Positions 53,937-61,462 of a DNA stretch of 64,000 nucleotides are shown here, piece by piece (position 1 is the stretch's first letter; each line of letters starts with the position of its first letter). The stretch covers positions 62,001 through 126,000 of the forward strand of contig CAJBNH010000024.1 of assembly GCA_903955385.1 (NCBI GenBank), read 5' to 3'. The notes below the pieces were generated by a model. The model was not told the DNA's origin. It was given only the letters and a program-made list of their open reading frames with translations, and did no database searches. The stretch is from an uncultured Myxococcales bacterium (GTDB lineage Bacteria > Myxococcota_A > UBA9042). A program made the translations under genes and the position numbers.

Positions 53937-55967
53937 ATGAAGAAGGAAACTGCCATTATCGCGATCGTCGCCATCGGCGTGCTCGGCTTCGTCGCCGGCC
54001 GCATGGCCTCGCGACCCGCCGCTCCCGTGGCCGCAACGCCCGAGAGCCTGCCTGTTGCCGCAGCGCCGGCCGCTGCCGCCGTGCCTTCGATCGGGCCGGA
54101 GGATGCCAAGGTCACGATCGTCGAGATCAGCGACTTCCAGTGCCCCTTCTGCTCTCGGGCCGCGGGCACGATCGAGCAGTTGAAGAAGGACTACGCGGGC
54201 AGCTTGCGCGTCGTCTTTGTCAACCAGCCGCTTTCGTTCCACAACCGTGCCAAGCCCGCCGCGATCGCCGCGTTGGCCGCCCACAGGCAGGGCAAGTTCT
54301 GGCAGATGCACGACAAGTTGTTCGCGAACGCTCGCGAAATGACGGACGAGAACATCGCCAAGTGGGCGGGCGAGATCGGTCTGGACAAGGCCAAGTTCGA
54401 CGCTGACCTGAAGGACCCAACGATTGCGGCGCAGGTCGACCGCGACCAGGCCATCGCAGGCGCCCTCGGTGTCAACGGCACGCCCGGCTTCTTCGTCAAT
54501 GGCGTGAACGTCTCGGGCGCCCAGCCGATTGAGAACTTCAAGAAGATCATCGACGAGCAGCTGACCAAGGCCACCGCCGAGATCGCCAAGGGCACCAAGG
54601 CTGCCGACCTCAACGAGAAGCTGACCCGCGCGAACAACCCTGAGAAGGGCGCGAACCTGATCGGTTGGATCTTCAAGGGCGAGCCGATCTCCGCCAAGGC
54701 TGCCGACTCCGGCGCTGCCGCTCCCGACAAGGCCGCACCGCCTGCCGAGGACAAGACGGTCTGGAAGACGACCCTTCGCGGGCAAGAACCCACCAAGGGC
54801 CCGGCCGACGCGCTGATCACACTGGTCGAATACACCGATTTCGAGTGCCCCTTCTGCTCCAAGGCGCGCGGTTCGTTGGCCGAAGTCGAGAAGGCCTATG
54901 CGGGCAATGTGCGGTTCGTGTTCAAGAACCAGCCCTTGCCCTTCCACAAGAAGGCCCAGGCCGCTGCGGAAGCCGCCCTGTGCGCCATGGACCAGGGCAA
55001 GTTCTGGGAGATGGAAGAGCGTCTGTTCACGAACCAGCAGTCGATCGGCGCGGAGCAACTGCCCGAGCACGCCAAGGCGATCGGCCTGGACGCGGCCAAG
55101 TGGCAGTCCTGCATGGATGCGCGCAAGTTCAAGGCGCACGTCGAGGCCGACCAGGAGGACGCGGCGAAAGTCCAGGCGACCGGCACGCCCGCGTTCTACA
55201 TCAACGGCCGCAAGCTGAGCGGCGCCCAGCCCTTCGACGCGTTCAAGAAGCTGATCGACGAGGAAATGACCAAGGCTCAGGCGCTTGTGCAGAGCGGCAC
55301 GGCGGCCAAGGACGTGTTCGCCAAGACCATCGCGGACGGCAAGGTGTTCACGCCGCCGCCGCCGCTGGACCCCAAGGTCAACACGTTCGACTACGCCGGC
55401 TCGCCGCACAAGGGTCCGCGCAACGCTCCCGTGAAGATCGTCGAGTTCAAGGAGTTCCAGTGCCCCTACTGCGCCCGCGTGAACCCGACCATGAAGCAGG
55501 TCGAAAAGAACCTGAAGGGCAAGGTCGCCATCGTCTTCAAGCACTTCCCGCTGTCCAGCCAGTGCAATCCGGGCATGGGCCGCGACATGCACCCCGCCGC
55601 CTGCACCGCCGCCTATTGGTCGTTTGCAGCGGAGGAGCAGGGCAAGTTCTGGGAGTTCGAGGACGTGGTGTTCAACAACATGCAGTCGATGATGCCGCAA
55701 GAGGGCGCTCTGGACGCGCGGCTGGCGGCCCTGACCGAGAACATGAAGAAGTACGCGGCTGAAGTCGGCATGGATGTCGCCAAGGCAGAGGCCTACGTCA
55801 AGGCGGGCAAGTACCAGGCCAAGCTGACGAAGGACCTCGCCGAGGCCCGCGCGGCCGACGTGGGCGGGACGCCGTCGATCTACATCAATGGTCGCTCGTA
55901 CAACGCCGCGATGACGCCCGAGAAGATGACCGAGATCGCCCAGCAGATCCTGGACGGCAAGCTCTAG
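53937..55967 (+). CDS. Triple DsbA-like thioredoxin-fold protein
   Basis: A 676-residue protein with an N-terminal anchor or signal (about 6-23), an Ala/Pro linker and three tandem DsbA-like thioredoxin domains. The redox pairs are C69-C72 (CPFC), C304-C307 (CPFC) and C509-C512 (CPYC). Each has the cis-Pro loop (GVNGTPGFFVNG, QATGTPAFYING, VGGTPSIYING). A single domain is usual for the family. The third has extra Cys (QCNPGMGRDMHPAACTAA). It would oxidise or isomerise disulfides in the periplasm, where the many Cys-rich lipoproteins encoded nearby would be substrates (inference). GAGGAACCAG precedes the ATG; a strong terminator follows. Confidence 0.87.
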   Translation: MKKETAIIAIVAIGVLGFVAGRMASRPAAPVAATPESLPVAAAPAAAAVPSIGPEDAKVTIVEISDFQCPFCSRAAGTIEQLKKDYAGSLRVVFVNQPLSFHNRAKPAAIAALAAHRQGKFWQMHDKLFANAREMTDENIAKWAGEIGLDKAKFDADLKDPTIAAQVDRDQAIAGALGVNGTPGFFVNGVNVSGAQPIENFKKIIDEQLTKATAEIAKGTKAADLNEKLTRANNPEKGANLIGWIFKGEPISAKAADSGAAAPDKAAPPAEDKTVWKTTLRGQEPTKGPADALITLVEYTDFECPFCSKARGSLAEVEKAYAGNVRFVFKNQPLPFHKKAQAAAEAALCAMDQGKFWEMEERLFTNQQSIGAEQLPEHAKAIGLDAAKWQSCMDARKFKAHVEADQEDAAKVQATGTPAFYINGRKLSGAQPFDAFKKLIDEEMTKAQALVQSGTAAKDVFAKTIADGKVFTPPPPLDPKVNTFDYAGSPHKGPRNAPVKIVEFKEFQCPYCARVNPTMKQVEKNLKGKVAIVFKHFPLSSQCNPGMGRDMHPAACTAAYWSFAAEEQGKFWEFEDVVFNNMQSMMPQEGALDARLAALTENMKKYAAEVGMDVAKAEAYVKAGKYQAKLTKDLAEARAADVGGTPSIYINGRSYNAAMTPEKMTEIAQQILDGKL

Positions 55968-55989
55968 TCAGTTCCGCATCGAAGACGCT

Positions 55990-56038
55990 CGCCTCTGCCG
56001 CCGACTGTCCGTAAGGGCTCGGCGGCAGAGGCGTTTTT
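55990..56038 (+). terminator. Rho-independent terminator after the triple-DsbA gene
   Basis: A perfect 15-bp inverted repeat (55990-56004 with 56019-56033, CGCCTCTGCCGCCGA arms) has a 14-nt loop and TTTTT immediately after at 56034-56038. It stops plus-strand transcription 20 nt after the triple-DsbA stop and also separates it from the convergent matrixin-like gene. Confidence 0.9.
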
Positions 56039-56076
56039 GCGTCTGGCCTCAGATCGGCGTGGGCGCGATCGTCCGG

Positions 56077-58089
56077 CTACATGCGGCGTCTGCGGGCGGC
56101 GCGGGGCAGGGCAAGCGCGGTCAGCAACAGGGTCGCCAACAGCCAGCCTGACCGAAAGCCTGCCGACGGGCTGGCAGCGCACCCGGCAGAGGCCGTTGTG
56201 GTGGTCGGGGGCTGCCACTGCGCCGCGGGCACAACCGTGGGGAAGTTGAGGGTCTTCGCAGCGAAGTTCTTCGACAGTGTCGGTGTCGGCGGCGTCTCGG
56301 CCAGCGGGTCCAGACCCACCGCACACGCGCCGCGGGTCAGGGAGCCGTCCAGTGCCGCACAGACCAGACCGGGTCCGCAGGTGGCGTCCTTGCCAGGCGC
56401 GCAGTCCAGGCGGCACGTGGGGGCCTCAGAGGGGCCTGCCGCGCACACGAGATCGAAGCGGCACGCCGAGTCCTCGCCGCAGGTCATGCCGGCCATCGCT
56501 CCGCCGCCGCCGTCCCGACACACGCCGCCCGTCTTGGTGGCGGCGCCGACCCACACGCAGCGCTGGCCGCCGGGGCAGTCGAGGTCGTCCCCAAACGGCG
56601 CACAGACCGTTCGGCACATGCCCACGCCATCGACCGGTCCGACGTCGCACGCCATCTTGCTGCCACATCCGCCGGGCGACGTGCAGGGCGAGCCAGGCTG
56701 CGGAGCGCCGTAGGGCAGGCAGAACGACTGGTCGTCGTCGAGTGGCGTGCAGCCAGTACCGGCCGGGCAATCCGTAGCTACTTCACAGGGTTGGCTGCAA
56801 GCGCGGGTGAATGGCCCGCCCGGGTGCTCGACGCAAAGGCCCGACGCGCAGTCAAAGGCGCTCTCGCAGGGCCAACCCAAGGCAAGCGGACCGGCCTGGG
56901 TGCAGCTGAAGGTGTGCGTCCGATCGCAGGTGTACGACTTGGGGCAGTCGGTCGTGTCCGAGCAGGACACGCTGCACCGTCCCACGGCGGTCAGAGAGGG
57001 CACGCAAAGGCCCGAGGCGCAGGTCGATCCGACCATGCACGGCGACCCGATGGGGTCCTTGCCCCAGGTCAGGCACGTGGCCCCGCCGGAAGGCCAGTCG
57101 ACGCACTGTCCCTGACCGCCGCAGGAGCTGGTGCAAGGCTTCGAGCAGAAAGCGAATTTGCCGCCAGACAAGCAGTAGCGGTTGTCGCCGCACGCCAAGT
57201 TGCTGGCGCAAGGCTGGCCGAACCCCGACGAAGCGGAGTCGGCCCGGCAGTGGCCGTCGTTCGGCAGGCACGCTTTGCCGGTCGAGTAGCTGCCGCAGCT
57301 TGCGCCAATCGGGCATTCGTCATGGGTGGTACATGGTTGCGCGCAGTGGCGGGCGCCGTCGGGCCACGCGAGGCAAAGTCGGCCATCCGCGCAGTCCGCG
57401 TCGGTCTGGCACGCATCGCACCACTTGCCCTCGGCCTTGTCGGCGGTGCCGTACAGGAATCTGGCGGCACGCAAGTCGTCCGGCGCCAGCTCGCGGCCGG
57501 CGGCACCGCGGTGGTGAAAGTACATGGTGGAGAGGCCGTCGCGGCTGTGCCCCAGTCCCAGCACGTGCCCTAGCTGATGCGTCAGCGCTGCCTGCAGGTC
57601 AGCGACGGGGCCGCTCACGTAGAGCGGATCGGCCGTCACCCACTCGTAATCCCCCGCATTCAGGTGGATTTCCGTTCGTGTCAGTCGTCCAGAGGCATCG
57701 CGCACCCGCAGCGTTCTCCCGGTCAGATCGCCCTCGCTCAGGTCGTAGGCGCCGTCGAACGTGACGTAGATGTCGAACAGCGGCGGCTCCAGAACCAGAC
57801 CGCCGTACTCGAGCTGAATGTCGGCGCCCGGTGCCTCATTCCACGACTCGAGGGCGAAGTTCAGGCTCTGCTGCACCTTGGACAGCGACAACGCGCTGAC
57901 ACCTCTGGCCTGCAGGTACACCGTGACCGGTGCGCGATCAAAGCGCACGATCTGTCCGTCGGCGGCCCGGTCGACTTCAAATGCAAGCGCGGTAGTGGCA
58001 GCAACAGCCACCAAGCCCGCCAGCAGCAGTGGCGCCCGGCGGAAACGGCGGCGGAAGCGGGTGGCAACCGGTAGCGGCGCAGTGTTCAT
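56077..58089 (-). CDS. Matrixin-like protein with altered active site and MYXO-CTERM-like tag
   Basis: A 670-residue exported protein: signal peptide (ends near 37, TTALA/F), then a matrixin-like domain of about 175 residues. The zinc motif is HQLGHVLGLGH at 171-181, where Gln172 replaces the catalytic Glu of HExGHxxGxxH; the codon is CAG. The following GLSTMYF fits the Met-turn. From about 235 there are some 380 residues of Cys-rich repeats (CxTDADCADGRLC, CTTHDECPIGASC ...), a Thr/Pro spacer and the C-terminus AGCAASPSAG-hydrophobic-RAARRRRM, which is a MYXO-CTERM-type tag for surface anchoring. ATG 58089 is used; GTG 58092 is possible. Confidence 0.82.
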   Translation of the reverse strand: MNTAPLPVATRFRRRFRRAPLLLAGLVAVAATTALAFEVDRAADGQIVRFDRAPVTVYLQARGVSALSLSKVQQSLNFALESWNEAPGADIQLEYGGLVLEPPLFDIYVTFDGAYDLSEGDLTGRTLRVRDASGRLTRTEIHLNAGDYEWVTADPLYVSGPVADLQAALTHQLGHVLGLGHSRDGLSTMYFHHRGAAGRELAPDDLRAARFLYGTADKAEGKWCDACQTDADCADGRLCLAWPDGARHCAQPCTTHDECPIGASCGSYSTGKACLPNDGHCRADSASSGFGQPCASNLACGDNRYCLSGGKFAFCSKPCTSSCGGQGQCVDWPSGGATCLTWGKDPIGSPCMVGSTCASGLCVPSLTAVGRCSVSCSDTTDCPKSYTCDRTHTFSCTQAGPLALGWPCESAFDCASGLCVEHPGGPFTRACSQPCEVATDCPAGTGCTPLDDDQSFCLPYGAPQPGSPCTSPGGCGSKMACDVGPVDGVGMCRTVCAPFGDDLDCPGGQRCVWVGAATKTGGVCRDGGGGAMAGMTCGEDSACRFDLVCAAGPSEAPTCRLDCAPGKDATCGPGLVCAALDGSLTRGACAVGLDPLAETPPTPTLSKNFAAKTLNFPTVVPAAQWQPPTTTTASAGCAASPSAGFRSGWLLATLLLTALALPRAARRRRM

Positions 58090-58393
58090 CACCTTCGAGA
58101 CTACCCCGGCCCCCCATGCGTGTCGATCCGCGCGTGACGCAAGGTGACCCGGCTGGGCACATCCATGTGTGAAGAAGTGTGTGCATTGGACCGGCCCTCC
58201 AGCGTGAGGACGCCCGTGTGATCAGGGATCTCCTTGGAAAGACGGGTCAATTTGACGGACGTCGCGGTGGGGCTGAAAAGTCAAGTCACTGGGATGATTG
58301 CCGAAAGCGCGAATTGCTTGACCTCCTACCCCTAGTTTGTATTCTCCGCCCCCGTTCGCGCCCGGTACGACCTGAGGCGAGAGGTTCCCCCCC
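58090..58393. other. Intergenic region upstream of the small Cys protein
   Basis: 304 bp between a minus-strand protease-like gene and a plus-strand small gene. A plus-strand sigma-70-like promoter is at 58318-58345. Upstream of it I see nothing else interpretable. Confidence 0.5.
58318..58345 (+). promoter_or_regulatory. Sigma-70-like promoter of the small Cys protein
   Basis: TTGACC (58318-58323), a 16-bp spacer and TATTCT (58340-58345) lie 48 nt before the ATG at 58394. The A/T-rich -10 stands out in this GC-rich region. Confidence 0.55.
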
Positions 58394-58684
58394 ATGAACA
58401 GTATCCTTCCGACGACCACCTCCAACGACGAAGCCCTGCGCCCCCGGAGGCTGACGGACGTGTTCCGTTGCGGCAACCGCGGACGCCAGCTGCACCTCGC
58501 AACCTGCCTCGACGACTACATGAACGCGAATGCCCTGCGCGTGAAGTCGATGGTTTGTTTCGAGTGCACGCAGGGCACCTGCAACCGCGAGACGTTCGCG
58601 GCCGACGCCGACAGCGAAGGCTTGCTCGACTCCGAGATCTGGGCGCGGCTGATGGCCGACTTGAAGGACACGGACAACTGCTGA
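58394..58684 (+). CDS. Small Cys-containing protein of unknown function
   Basis: A 96-residue soluble protein without a signal peptide. Its Cys residues lie at 26, 38, 55, 58, 63 and 96; C55-x2-C58-x4-C63 (VCFECTQGTC) could bind zinc or an Fe-S cluster. Codon third positions are strongly G/C, supporting a real gene, and it has its own promoter. AGAGG lies about 10 nt before the ATG, with a C-run between. I do not recognise the family. Confidence 0.65.
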   Translation: MNSILPTTTSNDEALRPRRLTDVFRCGNRGRQLHLATCLDDYMNANALRVKSMVCFECTQGTCNRETFAADADSEGLLDSEIWARLMADLKDTDNC

Positions 58685-58918
58685 TCCGTTCGTTCGCCCG
58701 TCTCCCACTGCTGTGGCAAAGAAGCCTTGCGAAGCCCTCAGCTTGAGCGGTTTGGCCGACCCGGATCGCCGGGCGGAACCTTGTCGCTGAGGGCTTGGCG
58801 TGGTACCGTGGTCACGCCTCGGCGTGCGGCAATAGCTTCGCCGTATCCTTGCGAGGCCAGGCAGCAAGCCCCGACCGCTACGGCGCCCTGACGTCGAAGC
58901 GTCCCAGGCAGAGGCGAC

Positions 58919-61018
58919 ATGGCGACCGGGAACCAGAACACCTTTCCCCAGCAGTTTGGCCGCTACTACCTGACGCAGAAGATTGCGATGGGTGGCATGG
59001 CCGAGATCTTCCGCGCCAAGAGCCTGGGCGCCGAAGGGTTCGAGAAGGTCGTCGTCATCAAGCGGATCCTGCCGCACTACTCTGAGGACGAAGGCTTTGT
59101 CACGATGTTCAAGGACGAAGCCCGTGTCGCAGCGCATCTGGCGCACGCGAACGTGGTGCAGGTCTTCGACTTCGACATGGTCAACGACCTGTTCTACATC
59201 GCGATGGAGTATGTCGAGGGCCGCGACCTGAAGCGGGTGCTCGACCACGGCGCCAAGCTTGGCAAGCCGCTGAGCATCGCCCAAGCCGTTCACGTGATGA
59301 TCGAGGCGTCGCAGGGACTTCACTACGCACACGCACGCGTGGTCGATGGACAGCCGCTCAACATCATTCACAGAGACGTCTCGCCCCACAACGTCATGGT
59401 CTCCTTCAGCGGTGAAGTGAAGATCATGGACTTCGGCATCGCCAAGGCGGCCAGCCGGTCGACCAAGACGCGCGTCGGCACGGTCAAGGGCAAGTGCGCC
59501 TACATGAGCCCCGAGCAGGCGCGCGGCAAGCCCTTGGACCCTCGCAGCGACCTGTTCGCGCTGGGCGTACTCCTGTGGGAGATGCTGACTGGCAAGCGTT
59601 TGTTCGTCGGCGAGTCGGACTTCGAGACGCTGAACAACGTGCTGAAGGCAGAGGTTCCGGCGCCCAGCGAGCTGAATCCTGAGGTGCCGAAGGAACTTGA
59701 CGCGATCGTGCTGAAGTCGCTGGCGCGTGAGCGCGAGGACCGGCAGGTGGACGTCGGGCAGTTCGTCTCTGAGCTGCGGCGCTGGTTCTACTCGTCGGTG
59801 CCGGACCCGGATGCGGTGTCGCTCAAGAACTACATGACCGACCTGTTCGCGGACGAGATTGAGGTGCTGCGGGCCGAAGTCGCCATTGAAGTCCAGATGA
59901 TGGATGGCGTGCGGAAAGGCACGGGTCCCAGCGGCAAGCGGCCTGGAACGGGGTCGTCCAGCGTGCCCCAGGTGGGCGGCGACGACGAGAAGACGATGGC
60001 GCTGGATGCGACCGGCGGCCTGCCGGCGACGGCCGACAGTGACCGCACGATGGCGCTGCCCGATGCGATGTCGATTCCCCGGCTGGGACCGAAGCCCGGC
60101 ATCGATTCGTCGCGGACGCTGGTGGGCCAGATGCCCGACGAGCCCAAGAAGTCCAAGGTCGGACTGTTTGTGGGGCTTGGCGTGGCCGTCGCACTGCTGG
60201 TCGGCGTGGGCGCGTTCCTCGCGATGAACGGCGGGAACACGACGAAGGACGGTACCGGACCTGCGGCTGCCGCGGCGGCCCAACCCTCGACGCCTGCGGC
60301 GCCTGTCGCACAGGTGTCGGTCGTCATCAAGGCGCCGGGTGCCAATGAGATCGTCGTCGACGGCGAGACCGTATCGACCGACCCCGAGTGCACGTTCCGC
60401 GGCGACAAGGGGCGTGAAATCAAGGTGCTGGTCAAGAACGGCGACCGGAAGAAGCTGGTCAAGCACGTTCTGGACACCGACGGCGCCGTCCTGAGCATCG
60501 AGCTTCCCGCGGCCGCTGCCCCTGAACCGAAGGCCCCGGCTGCCGATTCGGGCGCGCCTGTCGTGCTGGTGCAGGTCGAGCCGCGCAACGCCACCGTGAC
60601 GGTCAACGGCGCGCCGGTCGAGGCGGTCGGAGGCAACGCCCGCGTGCCCAACCTGAAGATCGGCGACACGTTCAAGGTCGAGGTCAAGGCCGCGGGCTAC
60701 AAGGCTGAGGCGCGCGATCTGGTGGTCAAGTCGAGCGTTGAGACGTTCGAGATCGTGCTCGCACGGGACCGTCCCGCCAGCGCGAGCAGTGGCGCAGCGC
60801 CCGTTGCCGCCGGCCCTGGCAAGGTGGTCGTGTCGGCCAAGCCGTGGGCGAAGGTGTCGTGCAAGGGCAAGGACCTGGGGCTGAGCCCTGGCCCGTTCAC
60901 CCTGCCTGCTGGTCGTTACACGCTGACGCTGACGAAGGGCAGCGTGACCAAGACGGTCACCGTCACCGTCAAGGCCGGACAGACCACCCAGACCAGCACG
61001 GACATGACGGCTCCCTAG
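58919..61018 (+). CDS. Hanks-type Ser/Thr kinase with PEGA-like tail
   Basis: A 699-residue transmembrane kinase. The kinase domain (about 14-290) has the Gly loop MGGMAEIF, Lys48 (VVVIKR), H151-R152-D153 in HRDVSPHN, DFG (KIMDFGIAK) and APE-equivalent MSPEQARGKPLDPRSDLFALG, so it should be active. A Gly/Ser/Asp-rich linker (about 330-410) includes repeated TMAL motifs (EKTMALDA, DRTMALPD), possible phospho-Thr or FHA sites. One membrane segment spans about 414-437. The periplasmic part has at least two PEGA-like domains (VQVEPRNATVTVNGAPVEAVGG ... VEVKAAGYKAEARDL; VSAKPWAKVSCKGKDLGLSPG). GAGGCGAC precedes the ATG. Confidence 0.93.
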   Translation: MATGNQNTFPQQFGRYYLTQKIAMGGMAEIFRAKSLGAEGFEKVVVIKRILPHYSEDEGFVTMFKDEARVAAHLAHANVVQVFDFDMVNDLFYIAMEYVEGRDLKRVLDHGAKLGKPLSIAQAVHVMIEASQGLHYAHARVVDGQPLNIIHRDVSPHNVMVSFSGEVKIMDFGIAKAASRSTKTRVGTVKGKCAYMSPEQARGKPLDPRSDLFALGVLLWEMLTGKRLFVGESDFETLNNVLKAEVPAPSELNPEVPKELDAIVLKSLAREREDRQVDVGQFVSELRRWFYSSVPDPDAVSLKNYMTDLFADEIEVLRAEVAIEVQMMDGVRKGTGPSGKRPGTGSSSVPQVGGDDEKTMALDATGGLPATADSDRTMALPDAMSIPRLGPKPGIDSSRTLVGQMPDEPKKSKVGLFVGLGVAVALLVGVGAFLAMNGGNTTKDGTGPAAAAAAQPSTPAAPVAQVSVVIKAPGANEIVVDGETVSTDPECTFRGDKGREIKVLVKNGDRKKLVKHVLDTDGAVLSIELPAAAAPEPKAPAADSGAPVVLVQVEPRNATVTVNGAPVEAVGGNARVPNLKIGDTFKVEVKAAGYKAEARDLVVKSSVETFEIVLARDRPASASSGAAPVAAGPGKVVVSAKPWAKVSCKGKDLGLSPGPFTLPAGRYTLTLTKGSVTKTVTVTVKAGQTTQTSTDMTAP

Positions 61019-61048
61019 GTTTCGTGACCGGCGGGGCACAACAGCGGC

Positions 61049-61077
61049 TTGACACGCGGTCGGACCTCCGCTAAAAC
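61049..61077 (+). promoter_or_regulatory. Sigma-70 promoter of the tRNA genes
   Basis: A perfect -35 TTGACA (61049-61054), a 17-bp spacer and TAAAAC (61072-61077), about 54 nt before tRNA-Gly. It is the best sigma-70 promoter in the window. Confidence 0.75.
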
Positions 61078-61130
61078 GCCACCCGCTTCACCGATGGTGC
61101 CCTGCGCGGGAACTTAGGTGGAGGGAGTTT

Positions 61131-61205
61131 GCGGGAATAGCTCAGCGGTAGAGCGCGACCTTGCCAAGGTCGATGTCGCGGGTTCAAATCCCGTTTCCCG
61201 CTCCA
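61131..61205 (+). tRNA. tRNA-Gly (GCC anticodon)
   Basis: A 75-nt cloverleaf with encoded CCA. The acceptor GCGGGAA pairs with TTCCCGC, the T-arm is GCGGG TTCAAAT CCCGT, the anticodon stem CGACC/GGTCG and the loop TTGCCAA with GCC at 61163-61165. The discriminator is U, as in tRNA-Gly. Confidence 0.95.
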
Positions 61206-61240
61206 AAGAGGCCCCCTTCGTGGGGCCTCTTTCGTTTTTT
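61205..61240 (+). terminator. Rho-independent terminator after tRNA-Gly
   Basis: An 11-bp perfect stem AAAGAGGCCCC/GGGGCCTCTTT (61205-61215 with 61222-61232), a 6-nt loop and TTTTTT at 61235-61240. It starts at the CCA end of tRNA-Gly, so tRNA-Leu probably has its own promoter or depends on read-through. Confidence 0.88.
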
Positions 61241-61306
61241 GCGCGATCTCGCCACGATGCGCCGCGTCAGGGTCCGCAGACGCAAGCACGTCCAGGCCCA
61301 CTCCCC

Positions 61307-61393
61307 GCCGGGATGGCGAAATGGTAGACGCAGAAGACTTAAAATCTTCAAGCCTTACAGGCTATACGGGTTCGATTCCCGTTCCCGGCACCA
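61307..61393 (+). tRNA. tRNA-Leu (TAA anticodon)
   Basis: An 87-nt type II tRNA with a long variable arm and encoded CCA. The acceptor GCCGGGA pairs with TCCCGGC, the anticodon stem is GAAGA/TCTTC and the loop CTTAAAA with TAA at 61340-61342. The T-arm is ACGGG TTCGATT CCCGT and the discriminator A. No clear terminator follows before the convergent gene. Confidence 0.95.
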
Positions 61394-61462
61394 CCAGAAG
61401 CGCTCGACCAGCTGCGCGGGGCACGGGGGCGCCCGACTCGCTGTGTTCGCGTTGGCGGTCGG

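Noticed and set aside
58090-58393. Small gene in the gap before the Cys protein
   Set aside because: The short open frames have no ribosome site and poor codon pattern.
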